Shown here in pieces: positions 34,701 to 45,202 of a DNA stretch of 45,296 nucleotides. A program made the translations under genes and the position numbers. The stretch lies in the NCBI GenBank assembly GCA_028291615.1, contig JAQGHM010000279.1, forward strand, positions 1-45,296. The letters run 5' to 3'. Numbering within the stretch: position 1 is the stretch's first letter; every line of letters begins with the position of its first letter. Source of the stretch: Phycisphaerales bacterium. GTDB taxonomy: Bacteria; Planctomycetota; Phycisphaerae; Tepidisphaerales; Tepidisphaeraceae. Below the pieces are notes generated by a model. It saw nothing but the letters and a program-made list of their open reading frames with translations. It had not been told where the DNA came from and made no database searches.

Positions 34701-34974
34701 GTGGCGTTTGCACGATCAGACGGCGCAGGCAACGCTGGGGCCGATTGCGGTAAAGAAGGGGGATGCGATCGACTTTGTCGTGAGCATCGCCGAAAGCTTA
34801 AACAACAATGATTTTCTCTGGTCGCCGACGATCAAGAGCGTGGACGGCAAGTCGGAGTGGAACGCGAAGAAGGAGTTTGGCGGCATGCGGACGGTGCCGG
34901 TCGAGCCGCTTGGACCATGGGCGAAGTACGTGCAGGCGCTGTTGATGAGCGATGAGATGGTATTCGTCGATTGA
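31711..34974 (+). CDS. planctomycete-type cytochrome with DUF1549 and DUF1553
   Basis: 1087 residues from ATG 31711, chosen because it begins a signal peptide ([21 protein letters not shown]). Haem site CYKCH at 40-44 with [10 protein letters not shown]. DUF1549: [52 protein letters not shown]. Second CxxCH in [20 protein letters not shown]. A helical coiled segment lies at about 385-430. DUF1553: [35 protein letters not shown]. The last 200 residues after [12 protein letters not shown] look like a beta-rich C-terminal domain ([19 protein letters not shown]). The gene starts 38 bases after the enolase paralogue and is eight bases from DUF1501. Confidence 0.92.
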   Translation: [1087 protein letters not shown]

Positions 34975-34982
34975 GGTGACGC

Positions 34983-36401
34983 ATGGCGGAGTTTGGACAT
35001 CCCAGCCGGCGTGAACTGCTGTCCCGTTGCGGGATGGGGATGGGGGCGCTGGGGATGGCTGCGCTGCTTGGGCCAGCCGCTGAAGCAGCCTCTCCGAGTG
35101 AAGCGGTTAATCCGCTCACGGCGCGAGCGCCGCATTTTGCGGGGCGCGCGAAGCGGGTGATCCACTTCTTTCTCAACGGCGGCCCGTCGCACGTCGACAC
35201 GTTCGACCGCAAACCGATGTTGGCGCGATACGACGGCAAGCCACTTCCGGTCGAGAACCTCAAGACGGAGCGCAAGACCGGCGCGGCTATGCCGTCGCCG
35301 TTTGAGTTCAAGCGCTACGGCCGAAGCGGTCTCGAGGTAAGCAGCCTCTTCGCAAAGACCGCCCAGCACGCTGACGATCTTTGCGTCATCCGCTCGATGA
35401 AGGCGCAGGTGCCCAATCACGAGCCGTCGCTGATGCTGATGAACTGCGGCGACGCGCAGATGGCGCGGCCCAGCGTTGGATCGTGGGTGACGTACGGGCT
35501 GGGGACGGAGAATCAGAACCTGCCCGGGTTCGTGGCCATGTGCCCGGGTGGATATCCGATCAAGGAGGCGGAAAACTGGCGGAGCGGATTTCTGCCTGGC
35601 GTATACCAGGGGACGTACGTCGATTCGCAGCACACGGAACTGGATAAGCTGATCGAGAACATCCGCAACGACTACCAGACGCCCACGGCGCAGCGGGGGC
35701 AGCTCGACCTGCTGCGGCGCCTCAACCTGGAGCACCAGCGGCGGCACGCGCGCGACTCGGCGGTGGAAGCGCGGATCCAATCATTCGAACTGGCATACCG
35801 CATGCAGATGGAAGCCGCCGACGCGTTCGACATTTCAACCGAGCCGCAGCACGTCCGCGAGATGTACGGCTCGGGCGTGCACGCGCGGCAGACGCTGATC
35901 GCGCGGCGTCTCCTCGAGCGCGGTGTGCGCTTCGTGCAGCTCTGGCACGGCGCGAGCCAGCCGTGGGACAACCATGCCGACATCAAGGGACAGCACGCCA
36001 AGCTGGCGGCGCAGATCGATCAACCAATCGCCGCGCTGCTGACCGACCTGAAGCAGCGCGGCATGCTGGAGGATACGCTGGTGATCTGGGGCGGAGAATT
36101 CGGCCGCACACCCACGGTCGAGCTTGGCGGCGGCGGCAAGGCAACGGCGGGCCGCGATCACAACCCGTACGGTTTCACCATGTGGATGGCGGGCGGCGGC
36201 GTGAAAGGGGGCACCGTGTACGGGGCGACCGACGAGTTCGGATTCAAGGCAGTGGACAAGGTGGTCGAGGTGCACGATCTCCATGCGACGATGCTACACC
36301 TGCTCGGCTTCGATCACACGCGGCTGACCTATCGTTACGCCGGCCGGGATTTTCGATTGACCGACGTGCGCGGAAACGTCATCCGGGAGATCGTTGCATA
36401 A
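34983..36401 (+). CDS. DUF1501 protein with Tat signal
   Basis: 472 residues. SRRELLSRCGMGMGALGMAALL is a twin-arginine-type signal given here as residues about 8-29. The body carries IHFFLNGGPSHVDTFDRKP, IRSMKAQVPNHEPSLMLMNCG, GVRFVQLWHGASQPWDNHADI, TLVIWGGEFGRTP, GRDHNPYGFTMWMAGGG and HDLHATMLHLLGFDH. The gene directly follows its cytochrome partner, the undisturbed arrangement. GPAAEAAS after the signal is encoded by a degenerate palindrome copy (35071-35094), at the same protein position as in the other DUF1501. Confidence 0.92.
   Translation: MAEFGHPSRRELLSRCGMGMGALGMAALLGPAAEAASPSEAVNPLTARAPHFAGRAKRVIHFFLNGGPSHVDTFDRKPMLARYDGKPLPVENLKTERKTGAAMPSPFEFKRYGRSGLEVSSLFAKTAQHADDLCVIRSMKAQVPNHEPSLMLMNCGDAQMARPSVGSWVTYGLGTENQNLPGFVAMCPGGYPIKEAENWRSGFLPGVYQGTYVDSQHTELDKLIENIRNDYQTPTAQRGQLDLLRRLNLEHQRRHARDSAVEARIQSFELAYRMQMEAADAFDISTEPQHVREMYGSGVHARQTLIARRLLERGVRFVQLWHGASQPWDNHADIKGQHAKLAAQIDQPIAALLTDLKQRGMLEDTLVIWGGEFGRTPTVELGGGGKATAGRDHNPYGFTMWMAGGGVKGGTVYGATDEFGFKAVDKVVEVHDLHATMLHLLGFDHTRLTYRYAGRDFRLTDVRGNVIREIVA
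35071..35094. repeat. degenerate palindromic element, copy 4 (in DUF1501 gene)
   Basis: Shares GC(C)AGCCGCTGAAGC with the intact copies on the left and centre, but the right arm has drifted (AGCCTCTCC). About 16 of 22 positions agree. It could also be chance from Ala-rich signal-peptide coding. Confidence 0.4.
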
Positions 36402-36496
36402 GAGACGCGAGCGGGCTTTGAGCCGGGCGCGGGACGTGGTATCAATACCGCCGCACGTGATGGGCGCGGAAATGCCGAGAAGGAGATTCGAAAGCC

Positions 36497-37405
36497 GTGC
36501 AAATTCATAAAAGTCATCGCGGGTGGTTAATCCTCTTCGTCCTGGTGGTCGCTGGCGCTTACGGCGCATACCGCTATGAGCTGCGGCACGGGCGGGCGGC
36601 GCTGTTCGGGCCCAGCGGCGGAAGTGCGATCGGGCTGACCTTCGGAATAGCCGCGGCGACGCTCCTCTTGTTCGCGGCGCTGCACGGCGTTCGGCGGTGG
36701 TTGCCGGGGATGACGTCGCAGACGTGGTCGCAGGCGCACTATTGGTTGGGCGCGTTGGTGTTGCCGCTCGCGTGGTTTCACGGGGCGTTCCATCACGGCG
36801 GCGCGCTGACCAGTGCGTCGATGTGGCTGCTCTACGCGGTCGTCGTGAGCGGCGCACTGGCGGCGATGCTGCGGAGTTTCATCGTTCCGGGCGCTGATGA
36901 ACCAGTGGAAGAGACCTTGGCGCGACTGACGGGCGAGGCGGAGGACGTGGTCGTCCCGTGCGGGCCGATGAATGGCGGCGACGTCGAGCAGTGGCGGGCG
37001 GAGCGCACGCGGTTGATCCAGTCGCGGGTGGAACTCGCCGGCGGCGCGCATCCGCGCGAGGCGCTGATCGCCGCGGTGGCGGCGGCGCCAGTCGCGCGAT
37101 CGGAGCCGCTTAAGGAGTTCTACATCGAGTCGGTCAAGCGCTACCTGGAATCCGACGCCGAGGATTGCGTGCTCGCCAGCCGCGTGCGCGCGGCGCAGGT
37201 GCTGCGGCGCTACCGCACGCTACTGCCGGACGAGTTGCACCCGGCGGTGACGCGCCTTGAACGGATCTGCGACGACTGCCGCACGCTGCGCTCCCGCGAG
37301 CGCATGCGCCGGCGGATCGACGGCTGGATGATCGTCCACGCCCCGTTCTCCCTGGCGCTGCTGATCCTCGTGGCCCTACACGCGATTTCAGCGCTGCGAT
37401 ATTGA
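36497..37405 (+). CDS. probable di-haem b-type membrane protein
   Basis: 302 residues from GTG 36497, with AAGGAGA about 11 bases upstream. Five hydrophobic helices at about 9-25, 44-63, 80-97, 106-127 and 281-300, with a soluble region of 150 residues between the last two. H81 and H95 lie 14 apart in one helix, and H281 and H295 lie 14 apart in the last helix. That H-x13-H pairing is the pattern of two stacked bis-His haems in b-type cytochromes and ferric-reductase-like proteins. C258-x2-C261 precedes the last helix. No family is recognised. It follows DUF1501 by 95 bases and could carry electrons between the membrane and the secreted cytochrome. This role is inference. Confidence 0.7.
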   Translation: MQIHKSHRGWLILFVLVVAGAYGAYRYELRHGRAALFGPSGGSAIGLTFGIAAATLLLFAALHGVRRWLPGMTSQTWSQAHYWLGALVLPLAWFHGAFHHGGALTSASMWLLYAVVVSGALAAMLRSFIVPGADEPVEETLARLTGEAEDVVVPCGPMNGGDVEQWRAERTRLIQSRVELAGGAHPREALIAAVAAAPVARSEPLKEFYIESVKRYLESDAEDCVLASRVRAAQVLRRYRTLLPDELHPAVTRLERICDDCRTLRSRERMRRRIDGWMIVHAPFSLALLILVALHAISALRY

Positions 37406-37429
37406 TCGTGCGAAACCGCAAGCGGAAAA

Positions 37430-39562
37430 TCACGCGGGCTTTTTCACTGGGGCATCCATTTTGGTGAGCAGGTCTTTGGCGGCCTTTTTCTGCGTCTCCG
37501 TTTTACTGACCTCCAGCACCTTGTTCAGCGACGTCTTGGCAAGGTCTTTGTTGGTTAGCCACGATTCTTTGGCGATCTTGAGGGCCGCGGCGCACGCTTC
37601 ACTGACCAAGGCCTCGTCGGAGAGAAAGGGGACGACGACCTCAAGCGCCTTGGCATCTTTCAATTCGCCCAGTCCGCCCAGCACCATCTTCTTTTCGTCG
37701 TTGCGCTTCGCGGCGGCGAGCGCGTCCTGATAGAGCTTCACGGTTTCCGGAGCGGGCCGCTTGCTCGGCAGGCCGACCAGGCGAACGTATGCACGCAGCG
37801 AGAGGATCGCTAGCGTGTTGCTCTTCTCCTCCTTCGCGAGCATGAGAAGCTGGTCAAGCGGCGTCGTATCGGGCCAGGCGGTTAGCGCGCGGACGCCGGC
37901 TTCGTGCGTCTTCTCATCGGTGCTCTTGACGGCGTCGCGGATGGCCGCGAGCGCCTTGTCGCCGCCGAGTTGACCCATGGCGTTGAGAAGTGTTGCTTTG
38001 ACGGCGCCTTCGGCGCGCTCGAATTCAGCCAGGAGGGGCGCGATGCGAGCGTCGGCATTATCATTCTTGCGGGCGATGGCGACGACGGCCTTGGCGGCCT
38101 GGTCGCGATCGACGTCTTCCTTGGCTTCGACAAGCAAGGCCAGCGCCCGCGGCAGCGCGTCGAAATCCGCAACCAGCGCGAGCGACTTGAACGCCTCACC
38201 GCGGATGGCGAAATCCGCATCGCTCGCGGCCGTAAAAAGCGGTGCGACGGCTGCGGGGGTGCGGCGAGCGCCCACGGCGCGGATCGCCTCGGTGCGCTGG
38301 GGAACAGGGCCGGCGGCGATCCGCTCGATCAGAGCGTCGTCCACCGCCTTGCCCGCAAGCATCTCCAGCGTGTTCCGGGCGGCGACCTGTTCTTCGCCTT
38401 TGGCAGCGGCGGATTTCAGCAGGGCGGGGACGGCCGACGCGTCGCCCAACCTCGCTAGCATCGTCAGTGCGAGAATGCGCAACGTTTCGTCCGCATCGCT
38501 GGCGGCCTCCAAGATCGCCTTCTTCGCACGCTTGTCGTTCTGACCCGCCAGAGCGCGAAGCAGCCACGGCTTGGCCGACGCGTCCGCCTTGGCTAGCCGG
38601 CCGACGATCTCGTTGGCGAGCGCAGGATCGTGCCGGTGGCCAAGCGCTTGAAGCGCCGCCCCGCGCGCCTGGGGATCTATATCTGCCAGCACATTGAGAA
38701 GCTTCGCGCCGTCTTCATCACTTCCCGCGATCCCGATCCCGATGATCGCGGCGTAACGATATCGCTGCGGCGAGAAGAGATACTCGCGATAAATCTTCAC
38801 CGCGGCCGGACGCTGATCGAGAGTGATCAGCCGGTCGGCGAGGAGCAGATAAGCATCGTTGGCGGCTGCCTTCGCGGCGTCGGAACCGATGTCGCGGGCG
38901 GCGGCGAGCACTGGGGCGGCCGAAGCATCCCCGACATGCGCCAGCGCGATAAGGGCCGGCATGCGTACGGCATCGTCCGTGCTGGCCGCCGCCTTGGCGA
39001 AAACGGCCGCATCCGCGGAATTGCGACGATGAGCCAGGGCGATGATCAGCGCACCTTTCCAAGTCGCATCGTCGGCAGACTCAATCGCCGTCCGAAGCGC
39101 GTCGGCAGCCGAAGCCGTGGGATTGCTGGACAGTGCGCGGCAAGCGGCGTCGCGCACCAGCGCATCCTTGTCGTTCAATGCTGCGGCAACGGCCGAAATG
39201 GTCTCCTCGCGCCCGATCCGCTGAATGTGGCGGAGCAGATGCACCTTCACGGGAACCGAGGCGTTGGCAGTGAGTGTTGACGCAAGCACCTTGGACAGCG
39301 CCGCCCGCTCGATCTCCGCGCCAGGACGGCTCGCGTGAAAGCAGATCTTCTGCAGTGCAATGTCGTCGGATTCCGGTTTGGTCAGCAGCGAGGGAAGCAC
39401 CTTGGCATAGGTCGCTTCGAATTCGGCGGCCGACTTAGCCGCCGGCGTCCCCTCGCCCCCGAGTGCCTTGACGATCGGATCAATCGGCGGCGCATCAGCG
39501 GCGAAGGAGCAACCGGCGAAGAGGAAGGCAGCGCCGATCGCGGCGATTCGAAGGCGGTTCAT
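37430..39562 (-). CDS. HEAT-repeat lipoprotein
   Basis: 710 residues. ATG 39562 is preferred over an earlier in-frame ATG because it gives a lipoprotein signal (MNRLRIAAIGAAFLFAGCS, lipobox LFAGC, C18). The rest is a solenoid of HEAT/PBS-type helical pairs, for example ALVRDAACRALSSNP, DAVRMPALIALAHVGDA and ETLRILALTMLARLGDASAV. Ala-rich with frequent ADA and AAS. Such scaffolds bind protein partners. It starts four bases after the upstream phosphoesterase lipoprotein, so the two are co-transcribed and probably act together at a membrane. It converges with the di-haem gene across 24 bases. Confidence 0.85.
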   Translation of the reverse strand: MNRLRIAAIGAAFLFAGCSFAADAPPIDPIVKALGGEGTPAAKSAAEFEATYAKVLPSLLTKPESDDIALQKICFHASRPGAEIERAALSKVLASTLTANASVPVKVHLLRHIQRIGREETISAVAAALNDKDALVRDAACRALSSNPTASAADALRTAIESADDATWKGALIIALAHRRNSADAAVFAKAAASTDDAVRMPALIALAHVGDASAAPVLAAARDIGSDAAKAAANDAYLLLADRLITLDQRPAAVKIYREYLFSPQRYRYAAIIGIGIAGSDEDGAKLLNVLADIDPQARGAALQALGHRHDPALANEIVGRLAKADASAKPWLLRALAGQNDKRAKKAILEAASDADETLRILALTMLARLGDASAVPALLKSAAAKGEEQVAARNTLEMLAGKAVDDALIERIAAGPVPQRTEAIRAVGARRTPAAVAPLFTAASDADFAIRGEAFKSLALVADFDALPRALALLVEAKEDVDRDQAAKAVVAIARKNDNADARIAPLLAEFERAEGAVKATLLNAMGQLGGDKALAAIRDAVKSTDEKTHEAGVRALTAWPDTTPLDQLLMLAKEEKSNTLAILSLRAYVRLVGLPSKRPAPETVKLYQDALAAAKRNDEKKMVLGGLGELKDAKALEVVVPFLSDEALVSEACAAALKIAKESWLTNKDLAKTSLNKVLEVSKTETQKKAAKDLLTKMDAPVKKPA

Positions 39563-39566
39563 GAGT

Positions 39567-42146
39567 TCAATCATCATCATCGTCACCGACTTTAAGCTTC
39601 AACCCCTTTAGCCCCTTCCCATGCGCCCCGGCAAATTCCGTCGGATAGGCCGCGTCCATGCCTTTAACGGCATGCCAAATAACGCGATTAAGCGTGTTCT
39701 CATCCGCGCGATCGGGCTCAGAAAAATCCTGTTGATCGCTCTGCTCAGCCAGTTGCAGCGAAGGTCCCGAAAGCGCAACCTTCTTCGGATTCATCTTGTC
39801 CAGCGGCACGCGATTGGCCAGCGCGGTGAAGGGTTTGAGATCGCCCTTGTCTGTGAAGCAGCCGCGCATCACCGGCGCCATCGCGTCCATCTGGTTCATG
39901 GGCGGCAGGCCGAGCATCAGTTCCATCGTGTGCAGGACCGACGTCTGATTATAAAAATCGCTCACCACCGCGCCGCGCTTGGTGTACGGGCTGACGACCC
40001 AGCAAACCGAGCGGTGCCCATCCACGTGATCAAAGCCCGCCTGCGGATCATCCTCGATCACGAAGATGCACGTCTTCGCCCAAAACGGGCTGTGACTGAT
40101 CGCCTCGACAAGCTTCCCGACCGCAAGGTCATTATCCGCAGCCATGGAGGCCGGCGTCGGCGCGTTCTCGCCGGTACCGGAAGTATGATCGCTCGGCAGG
40201 TAAACGGTGACGAAGTTGGGCCATTCGCCCTTGCGCTTCGCCTCATCAAACTCTTTCATGAAAACACTCAGCCGCATCGCATCGGGAATCTTGAGGTTCC
40301 ATCCCGGATAGTTTTCGCAGGAATAACGCCGGAGAAACTCGTTCGACGTGTTGTGCTTCATCTTCACGTTCTTCGTGCCGTTTTTGAAATCCGCAACCAC
40401 GTCGGCGTACTTGGCGGTCTTGGGCGTGAGGGACGTCAACGTCATCTCCCCATAGTTGCGGAACGATTTGCCATGAAGGAGCACGTTGTCCCAGATAAAC
40501 CCGCTCGAGGCGAAGGCGAGCGCGTCGTCGCCACCGAATGGGTAGCTGCGCACGAACCCGCCAAAGGACTTTTCCAGATAGTCAACCGCCACGCCTTCGG
40601 TAGCCCAGGCGTGCCCGTCGGCGGAGATCACGCCATTGCAGTAGAAGTTGTCGAGCAGCACGAACTGCTCCGCCAGCGCGTGCAGGTTAGGCGTCACCTC
40701 GCGGCCGAAGACGCAAAGCTTCGGATCGCTGTTCCCCTTTCCGATGTCGCCCAGAACCTGGTCGTAGGTGCGATTTTCCTTGATGACGTAGACGACGTGC
40801 TCGAAGACCGACGCCTGCCCCGCCCGCGCTGGGACCGGCACTGCTTTCGCGCCGGCCTGCGCCTTTTCCCACGCGGCCAGCGACTGCGGCACGCGCGAGT
40901 CGGTCATCACCTGCTGCGTATAGGTTTGCAGTTGCGGTTCAGCGGGGATGGCTACCTTGTTGACGCTCCCCTGATACTGCTGCACCGCCCAACCCTTCTG
41001 ATTTGCCTTTTCGCGGCGCGAACCTACCCCCTTGGTATTTGCGATGAACACGTTCTGCCCATCGGTGGCAACCGCCCCGGGATACCAGCCCGCGGGGATA
41101 AATCCCTCGACGCGGCTCGGCTCCCCATTGCCCAATTGAACTACCGCGACCGCATTGTTCCCCCCATTTGCGACGAAGAGGCGCTTGCCGTCAGCGGAAG
41201 GTGCAATAGCATTGCTGGCGCTTCCGAACGGAAGCGACGGATCAGGCCGAACCAGGATGCTCTCGACGACCTTGCGCGAAGCGGTGTCGATCACGCTGAC
41301 CGTATCCGAATTGGCGTTAGCGACGAAGAGCCGCGCACCATCAGCGCTCAGCTTGAGATCAGCCGGATGAAGGCCAACGGTGATCTGGACAATCTCCTTC
41401 CGTTCTTTGAGATCGACGATGGAAACCGTCCCGCTCGAGGCGATGCCATGTTCGTCAATCAGCGTGTCGGTGCCGGCGGATTTCGCGGTCTTCTCCCCCT
41501 TTTGCGCTCGCCGCCCGCCCCAGTTGCTGACGTACGCAAGCTTCTGGTCGGCTGAAATCACCACGCCATAAGGCGCAACGCCAACCGGCACCTCCACCTC
41601 CAATTTGTCCCCATCCAGGTCCACGATCGCCAGCGAATTATTCATCGAAAGGCAAACGCAGGCGATGCGATCATCACTGCTCAGGGCCACGCCGCAGGGA
41701 TATGAATTGCCTTTGCCGTTGGTCCCCTTCAACTCGATCGATTTCCCCCACGCCAGCTTACCGTTATCGCCAAGGTGCGCTTCGCGCAGCAGGTTGGTCG
41801 TGCCGGTCGCATAAATCTTGCCGTTGCGGCCCAGCGCCAGGCCGTGCATCGTGCCGCCCTCTTTGTCGCCGAACGGTAGTTGATGGCGGATTTCCAGCGA
41901 CGCCGCATCGATCATCAGAATACTGCGATGGTCCTTGACGTAAACGTTCTTCCCATCGGCCGAGAGGATCAAGTCCACCGGTCGCCCGCCAAACTCCACC
42001 GATTGCCCGGCCGGCCTGATCAACTGACGTGTCGGAACCAGCGTGCCGTCCGCCGTCTTACCGACCGATTCAACCGCCTTGGGCGATTCCCCCCGGCAGG
42101 ACGCCACCGCAGCCGCCATCACGATAAGAATCCAACCTCTTGCCAT
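39567..42146 (-). CDS. lipoprotein with beta-propeller and phosphoesterase domains
   Basis: 859 residues. Signal ends in a lipobox, VASC with C17. Residues about 50-400 are a YVTN-type seven-bladed propeller: [65 protein letters not shown] given as separate blades. Residues about 450-740 are a phosphoesterase of the acid-phosphatase/phospholipase C type: [50 protein letters not shown], and [21 protein letters not shown]. The tail ends in five Asp. Likely a secreted phosphatase. The HEAT lipoprotein follows after four bases. Confidence 0.88.
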   Translation of the reverse strand: MARGWILIVMAAAVASCRGESPKAVESVGKTADGTLVPTRQLIRPAGQSVEFGGRPVDLILSADGKNVYVKDHRSILMIDAASLEIRHQLPFGDKEGGTMHGLALGRNGKIYATGTTNLLREAHLGDNGKLAWGKSIELKGTNGKGNSYPCGVALSSDDRIACVCLSMNNSLAIVDLDGDKLEVEVPVGVAPYGVVISADQKLAYVSNWGGRRAQKGEKTAKSAGTDTLIDEHGIASSGTVSIVDLKERKEIVQITVGLHPADLKLSADGARLFVANANSDTVSVIDTASRKVVESILVRPDPSLPFGSASNAIAPSADGKRLFVANGGNNAVAVVQLGNGEPSRVEGFIPAGWYPGAVATDGQNVFIANTKGVGSRREKANQKGWAVQQYQGSVNKVAIPAEPQLQTYTQQVMTDSRVPQSLAAWEKAQAGAKAVPVPARAGQASVFEHVVYVIKENRTYDQVLGDIGKGNSDPKLCVFGREVTPNLHALAEQFVLLDNFYCNGVISADGHAWATEGVAVDYLEKSFGGFVRSYPFGGDDALAFASSGFIWDNVLLHGKSFRNYGEMTLTSLTPKTAKYADVVADFKNGTKNVKMKHNTSNEFLRRYSCENYPGWNLKIPDAMRLSVFMKEFDEAKRKGEWPNFVTVYLPSDHTSGTGENAPTPASMAADNDLAVGKLVEAISHSPFWAKTCIFVIEDDPQAGFDHVDGHRSVCWVVSPYTKRGAVVSDFYNQTSVLHTMELMLGLPPMNQMDAMAPVMRGCFTDKGDLKPFTALANRVPLDKMNPKKVALSGPSLQLAEQSDQQDFSEPDRADENTLNRVIWHAVKGMDAAYPTEFAGAHGKGLKGLKLKVGDDDDD

Positions 42147-42279
42147 CGCCGAACTGTACCACGACGCGCCAGCCCCGCCACGATTTGCCCCTCAAACCAT
42201 CATCCTGTTGGCGATAATGCCTCGTCCGTTTACCATCGGCGGAACTGAACGACGTTTGAACCGCGGAGGTAGCAGCGCC

Positions 42280-44283
<2,004 letters not shown>

Positions 44284-44585
44284 GTTCGCGCGTAAGCGAT
44301 GATCATTTTTTATTCTGACGTTTTTTCCGACTCTTGACCACCTCGGCGGTTGCGTGGCGTTTGAGACGGGCGCTGCTTGGCTTTGTCGCGGGGCTCCGCT
44401 TCTTCCTCGGGGCTGCTGCGGCCGCAACGTCGTCGCTCACTCCGCCTGTTTTTCCGCTAGCTCGTCGGACAGACAAGCACTCTTTTCAAAAACTCGGTTA
44501 TTCGCGAAATGTGGTGCGGGTTAGCTCGAACGACCCACGCCCGCTTCGCCTTTTTTATTTCTGCTCCACTCGAGGATCAACACCG
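44284..44585. other. gene-free convergent gap after acs
   Basis: The 302 bases between acs and the toxin gene hold no convincing gene. Two T runs (about 44308-44313 and 44323-44329) follow weak palindromes such as ATGATCAT and could end acs transcription, but no strong stem is visible. The remainder is AT-richer than neighbouring genes and looks like decayed sequence. Confidence 0.5.
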
Positions 44586-44942
44586 CTACGCTAGCTCCAA
44601 CGCGGCCTTCAGGCACTCGTTGACCCGCTGCATGACAGGCGCCGGCAGGTTCCCGAGCTTCCGCAAGATCTTTCCCTTGTCCAGCGTCAGCAGGTTGACG
44701 GCGTTCACCACGGAATCCTGTCTCAGCCCCGACTGCCGCCCTTCCGGTGTGGCGAGGTTGATGACGATCTGCGTCGGCTCCGGAGCTCGCCGGGTGATGC
44801 TCGTTATCTGCGCCACGATCGTATTCAGCAGGCGCCGGTTATCCCGGTCGTTCTGGATTACGAGCGCGGGCCGCACCTTGGCTCCGCCGCCTCCCGAGTA
44901 CGGGTAATCGACCAGCACCACGTCGCCGCGCTGGACGTTCAT
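44586..44942 (-). CDS. MazF/PemK-type toxin
   Basis: 118 residues. N-terminal VQRGDVVLVDYPYSGGGGAK followed by VRPALVIQND is the PemK/MazF signature, with the Arg of the RPALV strand conserved. The family are sequence-specific endoribonucleases that arrest translation. The body continues with LLNTIVAQITSI and the Thr/Leu-rich strands VNLLTLDKGKI. The start overlaps the stop of the upstream gene by four bases (ATGA), the usual antitoxin-toxin coupling. Confidence 0.85.
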   Translation of the reverse strand: MNVQRGDVVLVDYPYSGGGGAKVRPALVIQNDRDNRRLLNTIVAQITSITRRAPEPTQIVINLATPEGRQSGLRQDSVVNAVNLLTLDKGKILRKLGNLPAPVMQRVNECLKAALELA

Positions 44943-45202
44943 GGCTTCCTGCGGGGGTCGAGTTCATCGTATACGTCCATCGCGGGGTCGTCCCATCCCG
45001 CCTTTCCAAAGACCTCCATGACGTGGGGGTGGAGGCTGCCTAGAAACTGGCTCTCGTCCTCCTCGAAGAGTGCCTTCACGCGGTCATAAACCTCTTCGCG
45101 GATAAGGACGTAGCCGGTCTGAGTGTCGGGGTCGATCGCGCGAGCCGGGTATTCCTGCTGCCGCGCCATCGCCTCCCGCTGTTCAGGGGTCAGCTTGATC
45201 AT
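44939..45202 (-). CDS. putative antitoxin upstream of MazF/PemK
   Basis: 87 residues. ATG 45202 is chosen because AGGAG lies seven bases before it; an earlier in-frame ATG lacks this. The sequence is acidic and mostly helical: MIKLTPEQREAMARQQEYPA, then GYVLIREEVYDRVKALFEEDESQ. It matches no classical MazE, Phd or RHH antitoxin by eye. Order, overlap and acidity fit an antitoxin. The motif PDTQTGYVLI resembles other small proteins found beside PemK toxins in PVC and cyanobacterial genomes. Neutralisation is inferred from position only. Confidence 0.7.
   Translation of the reverse strand: MIKLTPEQREAMARQQEYPARAIDPDTQTGYVLIREEVYDRVKALFEEDESQFLGSLHPHVMEVFGKAGWDDPAMDVYDELDPRRKP

Noticed and set aside
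42043-42279. N-terminal extension of acetyl-CoA synthetase
   Set aside because: The extra residues are not Acs-like and overlap the divergent lipoprotein gene; GGAGGT supports ATG 42280.
44334-44594. Small + strand ORF between acs and the toxin gene
   Set aside because: Low-complexity Ala/Arg-rich start, no ribosome-binding site, no recognisable motif, and it overlaps the toxin gene end.
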